From positions 7,501-71,500 of the forward strand of contig JAVKOQ010000119.1 in NCBI GenBank assembly GCA_031835245.1: a DNA stretch of 64,000 bases, given 5' to 3'. Below the pieces are notes generated by a model. It was not told where the DNA came from and ran no database searches. It saw only the letters and a program-made list of their open reading frames with translations. The stretch comes from Balamuthia mandrillaris (Eukaryota > Discosea > Longamoebia > Balamuthiidae). Shown here one piece after another: positions 1 to 8,890 of this stretch; position 1 is the stretch's first letter; the number at the start of each line of letters is the position of its first letter. The position numbers were made by a program, and so were the translations under genes.

Positions 1-7
1 TGCTGCT

Positions 8-580
8 ATGACCTCTGCTGCTGTCACCACCCCTGCTGCCACCACATCAACAACATCAACACCAAGCATTTGTCTTGGAGATTTTATTTACTGGTTAAAC
101 AAGCATCTGTTATGCAAGCATGGTTTGGATTTGCGCGAGTTTCACAACTGGCGCTTAACAGATACACAAAAACAAACATCATTATGGGGATGGTCACGCG
201 ATACTTTAAATGCCAAGTTGCAAGATCGGGCTGTTCGGGCTGGTTATCCTGAAGGATTGTTTTCCTTTCACTCCTTGCGTGCTGACTTCCTTTGCACTGC
301 CTTGATTTTGGAGGGACTGCAGGAAGGTCACAGTCAGAACAATGTACTGGATACTACTGCCCTTATCGCAGGTTGGGTACCTCGTGGTAGATCCCAGCAA
401 GTCTACGTCAAGGATACATTAAAACGTGCTATTGTGGCCAATCGCTTGGTCAGCAATGTTACCACCACTCATCCTCATTCTTCTTCTTCTTTTTCTTCAT
501 CATCATCTTCATCCTCTGTTGCAACTACCACTGCTGATTATCATCCTCCTCGACATTGTGGTTCGTTACTGCTCGTCTGA
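8..580 (+). CDS. Tyrosine recombinase catalytic domain (5'-truncated by window edge)
   Basis: The 190-residue frame has a Thr/Ser-rich start followed by a helical region and the box II signature of tyrosine recombinases: His-Ser-Leu-Arg in the context FSFHSLRADF at about residues 86-95. The third catalytic position is a Trp in AGWVPRGRS, and the presumed nucleophile Tyr follows eleven residues later in QVYVKDT. Order and spacing fit the family (HxxR, H/W, Y). The first catalytic Arg would lie upstream, outside the window. The frame ends in a Ser-rich, low-complexity tail that may be intron read-through. The real start is not visible. No neighbouring capsid, envelope or reverse transcriptase was seen. 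Confidence 0.6.
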   Translation: MTSAAVTTPAATTSTTSTPSICLGDFIYWLNKHLLCKHGLDLREFHNWRLTDTQKQTSLWGWSRDTLNAKLQDRAVRAGYPEGLFSFHSLRADFLCTALILEGLQEGHSQNNVLDTTALIAGWVPRGRSQQVYVKDTLKRAIVANRLVSNVTTTHPHSSSSFSSSSSSSSVATTTADYHPPRHCGSLLLV

Positions 581-925
581 GTTTTGTTTTTTCTTTTGTT
601 TTTTCTTTGGCTGGGCTGGCTGCCTGACCAGCGTCAATAAACCACCACCACCACCACCATCACCACCACCACCACCACTATCACTTGATGGACTGACTTG
701 CTCTCTTTTTGGTTCTTTTCATTCTCACTCCCTTGCATACATACAGTTATTGCTCCAGAGCTAGTTACCAAAGAAGCATTTCACAATCTATCCTCAGATG
801 CTTTGCAACAATCCAACTGGTCTGCAGATACCAACTATCAGAGTTTTATTCATGCTGTTCGCCAACGGTTTGTTTGTTTGTGTTTGTTTGTTTGTTTTGT
901 TTGCATAGTATCCACCACCATCACC

Positions 926-926
926 A

Positions 927-1006
<80 letters not shown>

Positions 1007-1023
1007 TTATCTATTTATCTATC
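926..1023. repeat. (TATC)n tetranucleotide microsatellite
   Basis: About 23 uninterrupted copies, degrading to TATT at the right end, inside an intron-like stretch of the recombinase element. All three forward frames read Tyr-Leu-Ser-Ile, which makes spurious open frames here. Confidence 0.95.
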
Positions 1024-1414
1024 CAGTCAGTTTTTAGCTTGTTTGTTTGCTTGCTTGCATTCAAAAATGCACCCTTAGACCTAGCGCTCAGCTAGAACGC
1101 ACAGGTTTATTGTGGCAGCAGCAACATTCATAGTCTAAACAATAATTGTTATAATTGGTCTTAGTTCATTTGTTCTTCTTTTGACATTCATTCACACTTT
1201 GTTTTTTGTCTCTTTTCCCTTTTTCTTTCTTTTCCTCTTTCTTTCTCTCACTTTCTCTTTCTTTCTTCTTCTTCTTTTACACTGCTTCTTTAGGTGGTTC
1301 ATGAAACGAACAGATTTGCCAACCAAAGATCAACAAATACGATTTTATCGCTCCTTGTGACTTGAATGTTGTACCGCTTGGGTAGAAAATCATCCAGATG
1401 AGTTTGACAAGGAT

Positions 1415-2167
1415 GTGCTAGCTGAAGCTGCAGCCACCTATGAGGCCAAAAACAAATCTCCTCTTCGTTGGCCCAATATTCATCGCCAGCTGTGCCGTCA
1501 ACACATCTCTGGCATTCTACAAAGCTTTTTCAGTGGCTTGAATGAGCTGGTGGATGAGTTTGTAGCTCCTGTACTTCCCAAGTTGGTCAACGGATCACCC
1601 ATTCACAAAGCATTCCTCACCCCTCGTCAAGAGCAATCATCCTCCTCCCTTGCTTCTCTCGATGCTGATGATGATGACAAGAGTCCTGACTCAAAAAAAC
1701 AAACACCACGACGACAACGACTTCGCAGAGCGCTTCAGCGACAACAATTGTTATCCAATCGACTCAAATATCGGAAGAATGGCCATCGGCAACGGATCGC
1801 TTGGCAGGCACCAGAAATCCGTAGACTTGTCACTTGGCGCTTGCGTGATGGATGGTCTTGGTTGGAGATTGCCAAACACTTGCCTACCCAACGTCGAACT
1901 AACAATGATTGCTATGATAAATGGCGCAATCTCCTCACAGAATTCTCCAACAATCTGGATGCTTTGAAGGCCAAATATTTGGTGGCCCATGATGAGGACT
2001 TTGACAAATCGGATGATGATGATGATAATGACAACACTTCCTCCCCATCATCATCTCCTACTTTTACTACCACTACAGTTATATCCATCTTGGATGAAGA
2101 GAAAGAGACAGAGGAGAATGATGATGAAGATGATGATGATGATGATATTATGATTATATCTTGTTAG
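1415..2167 (+). CDS. Acidic protein with Myb/SANT-like domain, part of the mobile element
   Basis: The stretch encodes a basic hinge (about residues 95-120) and then a trihelical Myb/SANT-like unit, recognisable by its spaced tryptophans: WQAPEIRRLVTWRLRDG, WSWLEIAKHL and DKWRNLL. It ends in a long Asp/Glu/Ser-rich tail. Myb-like units bind DNA, and in Crypton-type elements a C-terminal DNA-binding domain follows the recombinase, so this is probably the same polypeptide or its partner. Translation can be followed upstream of the first Met in the same direction, so the annotated start is only the first Met of the clean stretch. Codon use matches the recombinase block and differs from the AT-rich DNA that follows. 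A host transcription factor is the alternative. Confidence 0.5.
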   Translation: MLAEAAATYEAKNKSPLRWPNIHRQLCRQHISGILQSFFSGLNELVDEFVAPVLPKLVNGSPIHKAFLTPRQEQSSSSLASLDADDDDKSPDSKKQTPRRQRLRRALQRQQLLSNRLKYRKNGHRQRIAWQAPEIRRLVTWRLRDGWSWLEIAKHLPTQRRTNNDCYDKWRNLLTEFSNNLDALKAKYLVAHDEDFDKSDDDDDNDNTSSPSSSPTFTTTTVISILDEEKETEENDDEDDDDDDIMIISC

Positions 2168-2299
2168 ATTATATAGGTATTTCTATACGAAAATTGAAAA
2201 AATTGCTACTTTGACCCACTTTATCCGTTAGACTTATAGACTTAGAGTTTTATAGAATGGACCATGGGGAGTTGAATGCCGTAGGTTCTGAGTACCCGC

Positions 2300-3660
2300 C
2301 CCTAACCCTCTAGGTACAACAGCAATTTGAAGAAAATGAAGAAGACAAAGGTACTTTCTTTTTCTAGTTATTTTCTTTATTTTTAATTAATATAAATTTT
2401 TATTTCAATCAATAGTAGCAGATCAAGTTTCAAAAAGAAGATATAAAAGACTTAGAAGACTTACATTTATGGATGATAATGATAATGATGATGATAAATA
2501 TTCTGAGACAAACTTATTGTTGGATGAAAATGAAAATGAAGCAATAATGACAACAGAGATAATGGATGTAGTAGAAGAAATATTGGATCATAAATGGGAA
2601 CAAATAATTGGTGATGATGATAAGTTGGATAGCAAAGTTGTTTTATATCAAGTCAAATGGAAAGGAGCAAATCATCCTATTTGGAATCAAGAAAAAGAAT
2701 TACCTCAAAGCTTGATTATAAAGTATTGGAATAATTTAAAGGATCCATTATGATTTTAATCTTTCATTATAGTAATGATTGTAGCTGTATCTACAACAAT
2801 GATTGTTCAGGAAAGAAGGGAGAATTTATATTTTGTTTTTAAGTTGTTGTTCTGATTTAATTATTGTTTGTTTTTGCAAGGTTTTGTTTTTTTATGTTGT
2901 GAAACATTTTTTTTTCCTTGTATATTCATTCATTCAATATTAATGAAACACCTTTTAAACAATCATTTATTCATTATTTATCTATGTGTCAATCCTTTTA
3001 TCTGTTTGTTAATCAGTTTTATAACTATTTTCTATTATTTTTTAAAATACAAAAGTATGTATATAATTAATTACTCTGTTATAAATCATTTTTTCTCTTT
3101 GTAAATAAGCTCATTGGATAGAGCATATTGAGTTCTATAAGAACCTTTTTTATTTTTTCAAACAAAAGCATGGTATTCCTTTTTTTAATTAATAAACATC
3201 AATTTTCCCTTTTTTCAATCATTTTGGCTTAGAGAACGTTGAAATTTTTTCTAAGTCTGAAATTTTTGCTATGGAACCAGGGAACCAAGCAGGTTCCCTT
3301 GGTTCCGCATTTTCGCACCTCAATAACTTTGTTACAACTTCATGAAATACCAAACTGTTTGTTATAGCAAATACTTCAAGTGTTGTTCTTCCTTTGGATG
3401 TATCTATGTTTATGATATACCTTATACTTGTCCGGCAAAGGGTAGCCTTAAAACGAGGCCGATTCCCTAGACCTTGTTCTAGTATATTAAAGAGAGGTAT
3501 TTTGATTAATGATGGTGTTTAATGAAGGATTTTTCTTGGTTTATAGCTTTATATAAAGCTGCTTGAAATAGTATAGGATTATCATTCTCAGAGTAATCAA
3601 TATCATAAGAACCAATTTCAACTTGTTAGGCAATAACACCAAGTTGTTAGACTAGTAATA
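2300..3660 (+). mobile_element. Chromodomain fossil, probably the 3' end of a Ty3/gypsy chromovirus-type retroelement
   Basis: An AT-rich frame (2469-2753) encodes a chromodomain: VVEEILDHKWEQ, then YQVKWKGANHPIWNQE and a closing SLIIKYWNNL. This form, with KWKG and a final leucine-rich helix just before the stop, is how chromoviral integrases end. About 55 bp after the stop is a purine run (GGAAAGAAGGGAG, near 2810-2822) where such elements carry the polypurine tract. The AT-rich, gene-free stretch beyond it, with TTGTTAG repeats near 3630-3650, could be the 3' LTR. No integrase core, reverse transcriptase or gag is present, so this is a remnant or a domesticated chromodomain gene. Age cannot be judged from one copy. 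Confidence 0.4.
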
Positions 3661-4061
3661 CAAAAAAGAAAGAAAGTGAATAAGAACTCAACAAATATTA
3701 GTCTCTGTCTTTTATTATCTTTCTCTGTTCTCTTTTCTTTCTTTTTCTCTCAGAATAAGCAACAAGAGCACACCATATATTATTGCCAGCTTGCAGTCAT
3801 ATAACTTTGTAAGAGCAAGGTTTGCAAGCTCAGTAGGTAATTTAAGTACAATGTTTTACAAGTTATCTTTTTTTTCTCTTTTTTTCACTTTTGACTCTTT
3901 TTCTTGTTGACATGCTCCTTTTTCACCCTTCTAGATAACTGTGATATAGTGTAAGGAAAACCAAGTGTGAGGTTTGCTTAAGTTGGACAATTCATAAAGA
4001 TAATTGGCTTTTTGTAATTTTTTTTTGATTTACTTGTCTAAAGGAACAACACACCAAGAAC
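2754..4061. other. Gene-free AT-rich stretch
   Basis: No supportable gene was found. The DNA is clearly more AT-rich than the rest of the window and includes the possible LTR region, a strong inverted repeat at 3273-3306, CT-rich patches near 3710-3760 and 3870-3910, and finally the acid phosphatase promoter. Confidence 0.6.
3273..3306. repeat. Near-perfect inverted repeat (hairpin), arms 14-15 nt
   Basis: The left arm GGAACCAGGGAACC (3273-3286) and the right arm GGTTCCCTTGGTTCC (3292-3306) are complementary except for one extra base, with a 5-nt loop AAGCA. Each arm itself contains a GGAACC direct repeat. No gene or terminator context is obvious. Confidence 0.85.
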
Positions 4062-6098
4062 ATGCACACTCGTCTTTGCATCACCTTTGCTTTGCTTTGC
4101 TTTGTAGCATTTGTTGTAATGGAGTCAGCACACTCCAAGGTTTGTTGTTCGGGCTTCTACAAGGCAGCGTATAGAAGCACTGAGTTTTAACAAACAGCAG
4201 CTGGTGCAAGTTCAAGTTATCAGTCGTCATGGGGACAGGACGTCGCGTGCACAACTTCCAAACAACCCCGTGGTATGGCCTGAGGGAGAAGGACAACTCA
4301 CGGGCGAAGGCATGAGGCAAACTAATCAACTAGGTAAACTTTTACACAAAAGATACTCTGGCAAGCTTTTAAATCAGTCTTATGTTGCCAAGGTACTACT
4401 CTTCTTCACTTCTATTTGCTTGGTTTCACTACTATAAGGGATTTTGTTTGTCGCCAACGATTTTGGCTGGAAACAGGAGGCCTACTTTCGCTCCAGCGAC
4501 ATAGATCGCACTCTGATGAGCGCTGAGTGCATTTTGTTAGGCGTTTACCCACCAGGCACTGGTCCTTTTGTCAAAAACCAACCCGCTCTGCCATACGGGA
4601 TACAACCGGTCCCCATTCATACTATCCCACGGCCAGACGAGATCTATCTTTTGGGTGAGAATTACTGCCCAACGTACGTTCCACCACGTATCCTCCTCCT
4701 TTATGCTCTATTGTGCGTTTTCTCTGTTGACAACCTTTGTTTTGCTTGATATAAGTTACAATCAGAGACTACAGAAAGAGCATCAAACAAAGGAATGGCA
4801 AACATTGTTCAAAAATAACGCTGAGTTCTTGACGTATCTGTCCAAAATGACAGGTACGTCTCCACTTAAATGTTCAACAGCTTGCCCGTCTCCGACTGAT
4901 TCAAGTCAACACAACTTACCACACCAGGCGCTTCTGTTTCCCTACCAAAGTTCTACGGTACGTTGTTGCTCTTTGCTTTGCTGCAAGCTGTGGTGCTTTA
5001 ACATTACCCTCCACCCACTCCTCTGATTGCAGATATTTATGATGCGCTTTACGTGTTGAATGTTCATCACAAACTGACCCTCAACATCAGTGAAGAAACT
5101 TTGCAGAGAGTGGAAGATCTAGCCAATACAGTGGTTTGTTTTCCGTGTCCCTTTAAAACAATCTGCACAACTAGACTCACGTCAGTGCATCATACAGGAA
5201 TCTATCAACCATCGATGGGATGTGTTGGGTAACTTGGGAGCAAGCCCTCTTATCAACGAAACCCTTTATCATATGAACAAGGTGATATCTGGCGATGACG
5301 ATGCCAAGAAGTATATTCACTGGTCTGGTCACGATGTTACACTTATGAGTGTTGCCTCTGCATACCAACTTGATCGCTACTATAGCAAGTTCAACAGTAA
5401 ACTCTCTCTCTTCTTTGAGGTTGGTCTTGTTGTTAATTTTTCCTCTCTCTCTCTCTCTCTCTTGCTGCAGTTATTCCTACTTATGCGTCAGCTTTCGCGC
5501 TTGAGTTGTATCAAGAGGACGATGGCGAAAATCCAACCTACTCTGTTCGCCTTTTGTTTAAGCTTGGTAATGAAACTGATTTTACGCCTTATGTCATTCC
5601 TGGCTGCTCAGACACAATTTGCAATATGGACCTTTATACAAAGTACTCTCCTTCTTTGTTTGTCCTCTCTCTCTCTCTTTCTCTTTCTCTTTCTCTTTCT
5701 CTTTCTCTTTCTCTTTCTCTTTCTCTTTCTCTTTCTCTTTCTCTTTCTCTTTCTCTTTCTCTTTCTCTTTCTCTTTCTCTTTCTCTTTCTCTTTCTCTTT
5801 CTCTTTCTCTTTCTCTTTCTCTTTCTCTTTCTCTTTCTCTTTCTCTTTCTCTTTCTCTTTCTCTTTCTCTTTCTCTTGCTCTTGCTCTTGCTCTCTCTCT
5901 CCTCTCTCTCACACATGTGGCTCCTTTATCTGTTTCTGTAGAGCGGTTAAAACAAACGCTATTGTTGGCGACTCTATTCGGGATTGGTGCAAGGAATGTG
6001 GCAACTACTTCGCAGAGGCTTGCCGTTCCAACGACAGCCGCTCTTGGGCTTCCAGCACTCCCCCTCAAATCGGAGTGTTGGGCTCATTCAGGGAGTAA
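4062..6098 (+). CDS. Histidine acid phosphatase, lysosomal/secreted type
   Basis: Histidine acid phosphatases hydrolyse phosphomonoesters through a phosphohistidine. Nine exons join in frame: 4062-4139, 4198-4392, 4477-4677, 4756-4853, 4928-4957, 5033-5133, 5198-5396, 5471-5642 and 5942-6098. The start gives a hydrophobic signal peptide (MHTRLCITFALLCFVAF). The catalytic RHGDRTS follows at about residue 35 and the proton-donor motif SGHDVT lies in exon 7. RSSDIDRT and IYDALYV are further family landmarks. Cysteines in PGCSDTICNM and CKECGNYFAEAC suggest disulphides in the C-terminal part, as expected for a lysosomal or secreted enzyme. Length is close to 400 residues, normal for the family. 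Introns are 58-300 nt; the last carries a very large CTCTTT repeat. A second, divergent member lies at 24656-26476. Confidence 0.88.
5665..5880 (+). repeat. (CTCTTT)n hexanucleotide array in last acid phosphatase intron
   Basis: Roughly 33 almost perfect CTCTTT units, preceded by CT dinucleotides and followed by CTCTTG variants. Every frame on both strands stays open through it (Ser-Leu, Phe-Ser, Leu-Phe; Arg-Lys, Glu-Arg), which creates misleading long frames. It occupies the intron between exons 8 and 9. Confidence 0.95.
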
Positions 6099-6299
6099 CT
6101 TTTCAGCATGAATACCAACAATGCCTCCTCTCTTTGGAACAACTTTTTGTCAAATAAGGAACAGAGAGCGCAGTTGTGGCAGTTTTTTTCAATAACTGAA
6201 GTCTGAGGCCATGACATATAGGCACAACGAGTAGGGCATGACGTGAGAGACCGTGATAGATGGAAGAGCATGCAAAACAACGAGTACAAAACTGAGCGA

Positions 6300-6302
<3 letters not shown>

Positions 6303-6332
<30 letters not shown>
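6303..6332. repeat. (GA)n microsatellite
   Basis: About 15 GA units in the short gap between the acid phosphatase and the glycosyltransferase-like gene. No gene was seen from 6099 to 6454. Confidence 0.9.
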
Positions 6333-6335
<3 letters not shown>

Positions 6336-6454
6336 GCAAGAGTTAGTGAGAGAGAAATCAAAAGTAAACAAAACGAGAGAGAGAACTGAAGAGGCATCAG
6401 TTTTAATAATTATTGATAAAATGCAAAAATAATTTACACACAAGCGCCCTTTGA

Positions 6455-8563
6455 ATGAAGTTCTACAAACTTGTGTGCAGGGCAGCAGTGCTCCTGATAG
6501 TAGTCGCACTGTTAGGCCCGGCGACCTTTATCTACCTTCACCATGACCAGGCAAACTTACAAATCCAGAGAGTTGCCCCGTCAACAGGCGGTACTGAGAT
6601 ATCTGCCTTCCGTTCTTGTGAAGGAATAAAGGAAAAGCACACAGGCGACCCACCACATCTCCGTACCCCTTTATTATCACCACAGTTGTTGACTGCACTC
6701 CTTGATACAGATGAACCTACTTTAGTTAAGACGTTGCTCGATCCGGTTGCATCTCAACTAGTGACACTGGTCTGGACGTCACGTGAGAAGTTCTCACACG
6801 CAAAGACAGTCTTCGAAGACTGGTGGAACAAAGATTCGACAGGCATACGCAGCGTGTTCGTCCTCAATGGCCTTGAACCTCCTGACTTGGTGACGTGGCT
6901 GCGAGAGCAGGAGAGGACTGTTGGAAAACATCGCCTTACAGTTATGGAAGACACGAGTTTGCTTCCACCCTTTGCGGCAATCAACGTGGGCCTGGAGCAA
7001 GTAACCACCCCTTATGTCATTTGCATGAACACCGATAACTTTTTGGAAGATCTTGCCATCCATTACCTTTTGCGGCGAGCACTGCTGAGCCCTGATGCCG
7101 GAGCCATCAATCCGTTCATTTGGGAGGTACACCATGACGTAGAGCAACTCCGTATGCATCACACCTACGAGCTTCTGGTAGCCACCAAAACTCCAGCTCA
7201 CTCCCGCATGGTGCCCCGCTACATCCACCTGCCAAGAGATATCGTCACTATCCCTTATCAGCAACACGCCAACTTGGGTAGCCTAACCAGGAAGTATGCG
7301 CCGACACAGCTACAAACTGCAATGGGAGTGGAGTTTCATTGTGCTCTATTCGAGACAGCTATCGCTAAACATCCCTACAAGCTTTTGGACACTTATACTA
7401 CAGAAAACCCACTAAATGCTGCGTTTGTGCTGGCAGAGCTGAATAGGCACATTCTCGTTGAACCTCAGGCAATCATTCGATTTGTTTTTCCGACGGATGG
7501 AAAGTTATTTAAACAGGAAGATGTATTTATGATGGCGTGGGCTTGGAGTGCTGAAATGGGTTTCATCAACAAGCAAGTACTCACTTCTATTTCTCGCTCT
7601 AGATCCCTTTCTCACCATACCCAAACATTTGGCTTTTCTCTGTGCAGCTGTTATGCTGAGTCCAAGTTTGGGCATTTGACTGAGGATGACCGTCTTACTT
7701 TCTGGATGTATATGTCTGGAGTTCGCATGAGAGGATCCTCTTTCGGAATGGGCACCCCTACCCCTTTGAACCCCGACCCGAACTTGCAAACGCAGCTAAT
7801 CATCGGCATGTTCCTTATTATTGGTGCCAATCGCTTCCGCCTGATGGACCAACAACATAACAACCCACAGAACCTCGCCTCAGAGTGGATGGGACCGCGA
7901 CAGGTATATGCCCAAGTTATGCAGGACACCAATGAAGGTAAATCCACCCTCTTTCGTTTGGCTTTTACACAGTTGGAGGAATTGCCTTTACCTCGTTGGG
8001 AAGGACCGTTGCTTCAAAAGTGGATGGAGAGGGTAGCAATCCACGAAAGCCAAGACAAAGCTTCACACCAAGGTTTTGTTATGCAAAAGGAATCTCGTTC
8101 CAAGGTGGATGGTTACGATTGTGGACATCAGGTCTATCGTCAATATCACCTGTTGAGAATGGACTTTGTGGGAGAGAAGGACGTTGAAACATGTGTCTCT
8201 GCGCTACCCTCCCAATTGGTGAACGAAGCCTTTATCATTCTTTCCCGATCAAGTGGGCAAGGAAGCGAGTTTGATATCATGGAGTTGTGGTTTGAGTTCC
8301 CCGACCACCAAGCGGCAGACAAGTTCCGAGAAGAGGCCCTCCCCGCAAAACTAAAAGCTGGAGGTGAGCCATGCAGCTTTGTACAGATTGAAGAACAGCC
8401 AAAATCGATCGTATTACCTCGGCCAGGCAACAACGTGCGGTTGTTGCGGTGGAAACACGATATTGATTACCGCAACTACGATGAACAACTCGCTAAACAC
8501 ATCATCCCGCTTCATCCTCATGAAAGCAAGCGAGCCAAGTTGCACTCCAAGAAAACCAATTAA
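6455..8563 (+). CDS. Type II membrane glycosyltransferase-like protein (GT-A/GT2-like)
   Basis: A 702-residue single-exon reading. A short cytosolic N-terminus is followed by one membrane segment (about residues 10-28, VLLIVVALLGPATFIYL), the topology of Golgi glycosyltransferases. Residues about 85-240 resemble a GT-A fold: LVTLVWTSREKF for the first strand, then IRSVFVLNG, and a probable metal/nucleotide-sugar site in PYVICMNTDNFLED, followed by AGAINPFIWEV. The C-terminal half (about 400-700) has no match I recognise, but it includes a predicted soluble domain ending in a basic tail. Donor and acceptor sugars cannot be inferred. A GT...AG pair at 7577-7647 looks like an intron but is 71 nt, and removing it would put a stop in frame, so I left it coding. 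Confidence 0.6.
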   Translation: MKFYKLVCRAAVLLIVVALLGPATFIYLHHDQANLQIQRVAPSTGGTEISAFRSCEGIKEKHTGDPPHLRTPLLSPQLLTALLDTDEPTLVKTLLDPVASQLVTLVWTSREKFSHAKTVFEDWWNKDSTGIRSVFVLNGLEPPDLVTWLREQERTVGKHRLTVMEDTSLLPPFAAINVGLEQVTTPYVICMNTDNFLEDLAIHYLLRRALLSPDAGAINPFIWEVHHDVEQLRMHHTYELLVATKTPAHSRMVPRYIHLPRDIVTIPYQQHANLGSLTRKYAPTQLQTAMGVEFHCALFETAIAKHPYKLLDTYTTENPLNAAFVLAELNRHILVEPQAIIRFVFPTDGKLFKQEDVFMMAWAWSAEMGFINKQVLTSISRSRSLSHHTQTFGFSLCSCYAESKFGHLTEDDRLTFWMYMSGVRMRGSSFGMGTPTPLNPDPNLQTQLIIGMFLIIGANRFRLMDQQHNNPQNLASEWMGPRQVYAQVMQDTNEGKSTLFRLAFTQLEELPLPRWEGPLLQKWMERVAIHESQDKASHQGFVMQKESRSKVDGYDCGHQVYRQYHLLRMDFVGEKDVETCVSALPSQLVNEAFIILSRSSGQGSEFDIMELWFEFPDHQAADKFREEALPAKLKAGGEPCSFVQIEEQPKSIVLPRPGNNVRLLRWKHDIDYRNYDEQLAKHIIPLHPHESKRAKLHSKKTN

Positions 8564-8890
8564 ATCTTTTTTTAAATAATCATACGCTTTCGACTTGAAT
8601 AAGAGGATTGCGTATGTCATCAAAATACCTCTCATTACTCGACCATTGTCTCACAGGTGTCCTCTACAGATTTGGTCAACAAATAGAATCAATAAAGAGC
8701 AAGTGTTTGTACCTGCCGTAGCCCTCTTTCCCAAACGACAGCATCGCTTCTGTCGATTCAATTCACTTAAGTCGGTGAATGTAAAGTGCAGACAGCATAA
8801 CGGTTGGCAGTGCAAGAAAGAACTTGCTCTGGTTGAGGTGCTATCCAAGGAACAGGCATTGGAGACACATTTTGCACTTCTCCAAGGCGC
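8564..8890. other. Intergenic, convergent gene ends
   Basis: This gap separates the glycosyltransferase-like gene (+) from the oxidoreductase gene (-). I see no coding or RNA feature; it should hold both 3' ends. Confidence 0.6.

Larger units (their letters stand above)
1..2167 (+). mobile_element. Tyrosine-recombinase mobile element, 3' portion (Crypton-like or related)
   Basis: The left edge of the window cuts into an element whose first visible block encodes the C-terminal half of a tyrosine recombinase and whose last block encodes an acidic protein with a Myb/SANT-like helix bundle. Between them are intron-like CT- and TATC-rich stretches and two short blocks that look coding (about 748-868 and 1295-1360). 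Tyrosine recombinases with a separate C-terminal DNA-binding part are typical of Crypton DNA transposons; DIRS and Ngaro retroelements also use this enzyme, and with no reverse transcriptase in view the class cannot be settled. As read, the element does not look fully intact, with perhaps one or two breaks. Base composition changes sharply to AT-rich after about 2165, which I take as its right limit. No terminal repeats were recognised. Confidence 0.55.

Noticed and set aside
5608-6098. Arg-Lys, Glu-Arg and Ser-Leu repeat frames over the CTCTTT array
   Set aside because: All six frames are open through this repeat, and it lies in an intron of the acid phosphatase.
7577-7647. Intron in the glycosyltransferase-like gene
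   Set aside because: Its removal shifts the frame and gives an immediate stop, while read-through stays open.
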